Of a stretch of DNA of 64,000 bases, positions 60,785 through 64,000 are shown in pieces. The stretch is from NCBI RefSeq assembly GCF_003308995.1, contig NZ_QFFJ01000001.1:1302001-1366000 (forward strand), written 5' to 3'. The position numbers and the translations under genes were made by a program. Position 1 is the first letter of the stretch; the number at the start of each line of letters is the position of its first letter. This stretch comes from Chitinophaga flava. Its GTDB lineage: Bacteria; Bacteroidota; Bacteroidia; Chitinophagales; Chitinophagaceae. Below the pieces are notes generated by a model, which did not search any database, had not been told where the DNA came from, and saw only the letters and a list, made by a program, of their open reading frames with translations.

Positions 60785-62996
60785 AGCTCATTGTAGTATT
60801 AACATGATCAATATGATTTCTCTTATGAAGATGATTGTCCGCGAAGATTTTTGCAGTGGAATAGATCGTCTGCATAGGATTGGCACCTACCGATGACGGA
60901 TACACGCTGGCATCGGCCACATACAGGTTATCCACACCATTCACCCTGTAATGTTTGTCAATACAGCCTTTGGCAGGATCGCTGCTCATCTTCACCCCTC
61001 CCATCATATGCGCGGCAAACAGCAAGGTCTCGTTGGCATTGAAGTTCAGCCGGGCTACAACATCCGCCGCCTGGTCCATACTGTCAAGCATATTACAACC
61101 GGTAGGCTCCAGCGCGCTACCGCTCAGCGGTTCAAAGCTCGGCAGTATCACCTTCCGGGCGCCGCCTTTAAACATAATTTCTATCGCCTCCTTTACACCA
61201 TACCTGAATCTCTCTATGTCCTTATCACTCAGTCTGTAGTAGATCTCCGGCTCTCCTTTTACATTCACCTCTACCCTGTTTTCCGGATTCACTTCGTCGA
61301 TCAGTAGTACGCCGATGCCGCCGAGATACCGGTATTGTTTAACGCAATCCAGCACCTGCACAGGATTTCCGGGCAGCAGCATCGCAGCTATCTCCGGCCT
61401 CGCACTGGCGGATTCAATCATAAAATCGGCTGCAGGCCGCCTGTAATCTGTAGTGAGATAATCACTGATATAAACGGATGACTGCGTACCGATATGGTTA
61501 TCCACAATATGATCGAAAAGGCCCAGCACCAGCATAAAAGGATGCATGATAAATCCCCTGCCAATCATCGGATCAGACAGCCCTGATTTTTTCAGCAGCA
61601 CAGAAGAGCCGAGGTTACCCCCGGTAACCACCACTTCCCGGGGGCTGACGGTTATACGTTTATTAAGTGGAAGCCCCAGCCGGAAAGGATCTGCAATGAT
61701 TCCCTGCAACATATCCGCAGCACGCACTTCGAACTCTATTCCTGTTACCTTGCCATTTTTGATAACCAGTTTTTCCACCTGTGCATCCGGGATGAGTGTA
61801 ATAGGATTGTGTTTATCCTGCATGGCATCCAGAATGTAATGCTCTACAGGCCCTCTTTTGTCTGTCCGTTTGTAGGGAGATTCACCGGGCTTATAAGTAT
61901 TGAGTTTATAGAAATGAGGGTGAAGACCATGCTGCAGCCCACCATCATACAATATCTTATTATGCGCATTCATCTCACTGTGTTCCACTGCTCTGGTGTT
62001 CAGTAAATGCGCTATACTGTCGTGAGCAGCTTTCAGCTGGGATGCTGTCCAGATGCTGTCATCAATGATCCCTTCCGCATGCCAGCGCTCAAAACGGCCG
62101 CTGACAGAAGGTATCATCGGCTCGAAAGCCATATCCACGTTAACAGTGGCGCCACCGCCCACCACACTACCATTCAGCACAAATACGCCTCCATCGCTGG
62201 TAGTCCTGAATCCTTTATCTTCATAGAACTGCAACCCGGCCCGGCCATCGAAAGTGCCGGGGATGAAGAAAGAGCCGGACTCCAGTATCAGCACCCTTTT
62301 GCCGGCCTTATGCATTTCGGCGGCCACAAGACATCCGGAGGGACCACTGCCGATCACCACACAGTCTATTTCACCGGTAATACAGCGCTGCCCGGAATTG
62401 TATTGTAAGGACGTTTTAAACGCCGGCACCGGAATGTCCAGGTCAGGAATAAAAGCATCCTGCTTGAAATCTCCAATACCGGATAACAGCCGGCCTATCC
62501 TGCCTTTGTAGACATTCACGATATAGTAGGCCCTGATACCAGCGCCGATACGACGGTAAAAATTAATCCTTGAGTTTGTCAGCAGCTGCAGAAATTGATT
62601 CCTTTGCAAATCAGTCATATTCACAAATGAAGTCGTGGACAGACCGGACAGAAACTGCCTGCATTCAGCCACTGCCGCTGTTATCACCGCATCATTCACC
62701 TTTGTCTTTTCCATATTCCGGAAATAAAACCGGATCCATCCTGATTTCAATAACAGGGCTGGCCTGGAAATAAAAAGCAATATCCACATCAGCTGCAGGT
62801 TTTTCCTGGCCATCGCATACTGCCGGATACGCGCTTCCTTGATAGCTGCTTTTACTTCTTCATTATCATCCTTATAGGGCAGGAAAAAATCGAACAATGC
62901 ATAATGTAATGCTTCTATCTTTTCTTTGGAAGGCAGCAACCATGAAAGCAACAGCTGCTCCGATTTTTTTAAAAGACGGCTATATATCTTTTTCAT
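60777..62996 (-). CDS. GMC-family FAD-dependent oxidoreductase
   Basis: 739 aa from 62996 (an ATG at 63023 is possible but deeper inside the upstream gene). The first ~200 residues are a helical extension. FAD binding follows at DCVVIGSGPSGCLVAAEMHK and SVVGGGATVNVDMAFEP; the C-terminal GMC domain has AAHMMGGVKMSSDPAKGCID and YVADASVYPSSVGANPMQTI with the His/Asn active-site region. Bacterial long-chain GMC oxidoreductases oxidise fatty or sterol alcohols, fitting oxidation or reduction of a lipid intermediate. Overlaps both neighbours, so a tight operon. Confidence 0.9.
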   Translation of the reverse strand: MKKIYSRLLKKSEQLLLSWLLPSKEKIEALHYALFDFFLPYKDDNEEVKAAIKEARIRQYAMARKNLQLMWILLFISRPALLLKSGWIRFYFRNMEKTKVNDAVITAAVAECRQFLSGLSTTSFVNMTDLQRNQFLQLLTNSRINFYRRIGAGIRAYYIVNVYKGRIGRLLSGIGDFKQDAFIPDLDIPVPAFKTSLQYNSGQRCITGEIDCVVIGSGPSGCLVAAEMHKAGKRVLILESGSFFIPGTFDGRAGLQFYEDKGFRTTSDGGVFVLNGSVVGGGATVNVDMAFEPMIPSVSGRFERWHAEGIIDDSIWTASQLKAAHDSIAHLLNTRAVEHSEMNAHNKILYDGGLQHGLHPHFYKLNTYKPGESPYKRTDKRGPVEHYILDAMQDKHNPITLIPDAQVEKLVIKNGKVTGIEFEVRAADMLQGIIADPFRLGLPLNKRITVSPREVVVTGGNLGSSVLLKKSGLSDPMIGRGFIMHPFMLVLGLFDHIVDNHIGTQSSVYISDYLTTDYRRPAADFMIESASARPEIAAMLLPGNPVQVLDCVKQYRYLGGIGVLLIDEVNPENRVEVNVKGEPEIYYRLSDKDIERFRYGVKEAIEIMFKGGARKVILPSFEPLSGSALEPTGCNMLDSMDQAADVVARLNFNANETLLFAAHMMGGVKMSSDPAKGCIDKHYRVNGVDNLYVADASVYPSSVGANPMQTIYSTAKIFADNHLHKRNHIDHVNTTMSYE

Positions 62997-64000
62997 AGAT
63001 ATTGTATTTTTTATAAACCTCACCGCCTATCATCGTGGCAATTCTGTTTATATCATCATTATCTTCCAGTGTCCAGCTGCCTTCACAACGACTTATGCCC
63101 AGTTTCCGGGCAATCAGGCTGGCCTGGTAATACAGAACGGCATCGATGCCTTTTTTGCGGTGCTCCGGCAATATGCCTATCAGCATCATGCGCACCCAGC
63201 TGATTTTTTTTCTGGCATTGATGAGATGGAAGATACCGAACGGAAAGAGTTTACCTTTTACCTTCTTCAGCACTTCATTATAATCATAAAGGGTAACAAT
63301 CATGCCGACGGGTTTTCCGTCTATCTCTGCAATCTGCATCAGCGAAGGTTCTACAATGCTCTTCATACTTTTGGCCATCAGGAAGGCCGCCTTTTCTGAA
63401 ATAGGTACAAAACCCCAATTGTCTTTCCAGCATTTGTTGTAGATATCCGCGATGGTATTAATTTCTTCCTGAAAGTGTTTCATTCGTACAGGCCTCAGCG
63501 TTATACGCGACTTTATTTGCGCGATGTCGGCCACCCGCCTTACTTTATCATTGGCCAGCACTTTATCGCCGGAGATACTATATGCCCACAACTGTTTTAT
63601 CTTACTGAGTCCGCACTGTTCCATCAGCTCCAGATAATAAGGGAAAGTATAGGGCATCATCAGGCGTGGTGTATCATCGAAACCAACAGCCAGAAACCCT
63701 GACTCATGGTTGGTACTGGGGCTTACCGGTCCTCTCATGGTCATCAGCCCTCTTTTCTTCAGCCATGCAGCAGCGCTGTCCAATAGCTGCCGGCTTACTT
63801 CCCGGTCATTTATACATTCAAAGAATCCGAAAAAACCGGTACGGTCATTATGGTGAATATTATGCGCATTGTTTTCAATAGCAGCAATTCTTCCTATCAC
63901 CTTTCCGTTGTCTACAGCGATGAACAACTGCATATCACCGGACTCGTAAAAAGGATTGGCTTTTTTATCAAAACATGCGAGCGCCTGCGACCTGAGCGGC
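62980..64000 (-). CDS. GNAT-fold acyltransferase-like protein, 5' end beyond the window
   Basis: The frame stays open to the window edge: upstream of the ATG at 63933 it reads SQALACFDKKANPFYESGDM, typical of this family, so the protein starts outside. The visible part has VDNGKVIGRIAAIENNAHN, MRGPVSPSTNHESGFLAVGF, a second GNAT-like half with GKPVGMIVTLYDYN, and MMLIGILPEHRKKGIDAVLY with an acetyl-CoA-loop pattern. Proteins of this shape include the GNAT-type ceramide synthase described in Caulobacter; that link is an inference. It would N-acylate the amino lipid made by the synthase in this operon. Its stop overlaps the GMC start by 17 bases. Confidence 0.78.
   Translation of the reverse strand, partial: PLRSQALACFDKKANPFYESGDMQLFIAVDNGKVIGRIAAIENNAHNIHHNDRTGFFGFFECINDREVSRQLLDSAAAWLKKRGLMTMRGPVSPSTNHESGFLAVGFDDTPRLMMPYTFPYYLELMEQCGLSKIKQLWAYSISGDKVLANDKVRRVADIAQIKSRITLRPVRMKHFQEEINTIADIYNKCWKDNWGFVPISEKAAFLMAKSMKSIVEPSLMQIAEIDGKPVGMIVTLYDYNEVLKKVKGKLFPFGIFHLINARKKISWVRMMLIGILPEHRKKGIDAVLYYQASLIARKLGISRCEGSWTLEDNDDINRIATMIGGEVYKKYNIYEKDI

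Noticed and set aside
1..64000. CRISPR arrays and intact insertion sequences
   Set aside because: No regularly spaced short repeats and no transposase frame with recognisable DDE or HUH motifs were seen.

Overview
The window looks like chromosome of a Bacteroidota bacterium, most likely a Chitinophagaceae (Chitinophaga-like) species. Supporting signs are a SusC/SusD pair, many exported lipoproteins, giant YD-repeat (RHS-type) proteins of the Bacteroidota kind, and promoters with the Bacteroidota -7 box TAnnTTTG in front of the tRNA, the oxidase operon, the SusC leader and an HxlR gene. The genus is an inference; no rRNA or marker gene is present.

Layout. 1-6.8 kb: an exported polysaccharide-lyase-like protein with a beta/gamma-crystallin tail, a phosphotransferase, an exported M57-type metalloprotease with a ricin-type lectin tail, an AraC regulator and an M1-type exported peptidase. 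6.8-17.1 kb: a tRNA-Leu followed by a frameshifted, truncated tyrosine recombinase, a decayed copy of a toxin-end/immunity module, and a minus-strand operon of two giant YD-repeat proteins plus a small membrane protein that looks like the immunity partner. 17.1-24.3 kb: a patchy accessory stretch with a divergent pair of frameshifted genes (SnoaL-like and HxlR), small lipoproteins, an NlpC-like lipoprotein, an exported M17 N-domain protein and an isochorismatase-family hydrolase. 24.4-30.3 kb: a respiratory cluster with a SCO1-type copper chaperone, small membrane proteins, and two membrane subunits each ending in a cytochrome c domain. 30.5-35.3 kb: SusC/SusD preceded by a promoter, two very short ORFs and two hairpins that look like a leader/attenuator. 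35.6-46.8 kb: a c-type-heme protein, an ABC-F/TetR operon, an SDR lacking its Tyr/Lys pair next to an ECF-like sigma factor, an NmrA-like/HxlR divergent pair with a palindromic operator, and a TIM-barrel flavoprotein candidate behind two micro-ORFs and a palindromic promoter. 47-54.7 kb: a secreted protein with a CD-NTase-like nucleotidyltransferase core fused to a ricin-type lectin, a serine hydrolase, an AraC/GyrI regulator, an exported agmatine/peptidylarginine deiminase, two tandem-duplicated lipoproteins and an exported prolyl-aminopeptidase-like hydrolase. 54.8-64 kb: a minus-strand lipid cluster running GNAT-like acyltransferase (cut by the window edge), GMC oxidoreductase, methyltransferase, serine-palmitoyltransferase-like alpha-oxoamine synthase, fatty acyl-AMP ligase, ACP and acyl-CoA dehydrogenase.

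The most interesting points are the secreted CD-NTase/lectin fusion, the lipid operon (sphingolipid-like logic with a FAAL), the YD-repeat toxin/immunity locus with a dead duplicate beside a broken integrase, the SusC leader-peptide region, and a roughly 26-nt element present three times, each time 4-7 nt before a terminator hairpin. All functional calls come from reading translated sequence; no database search was run.
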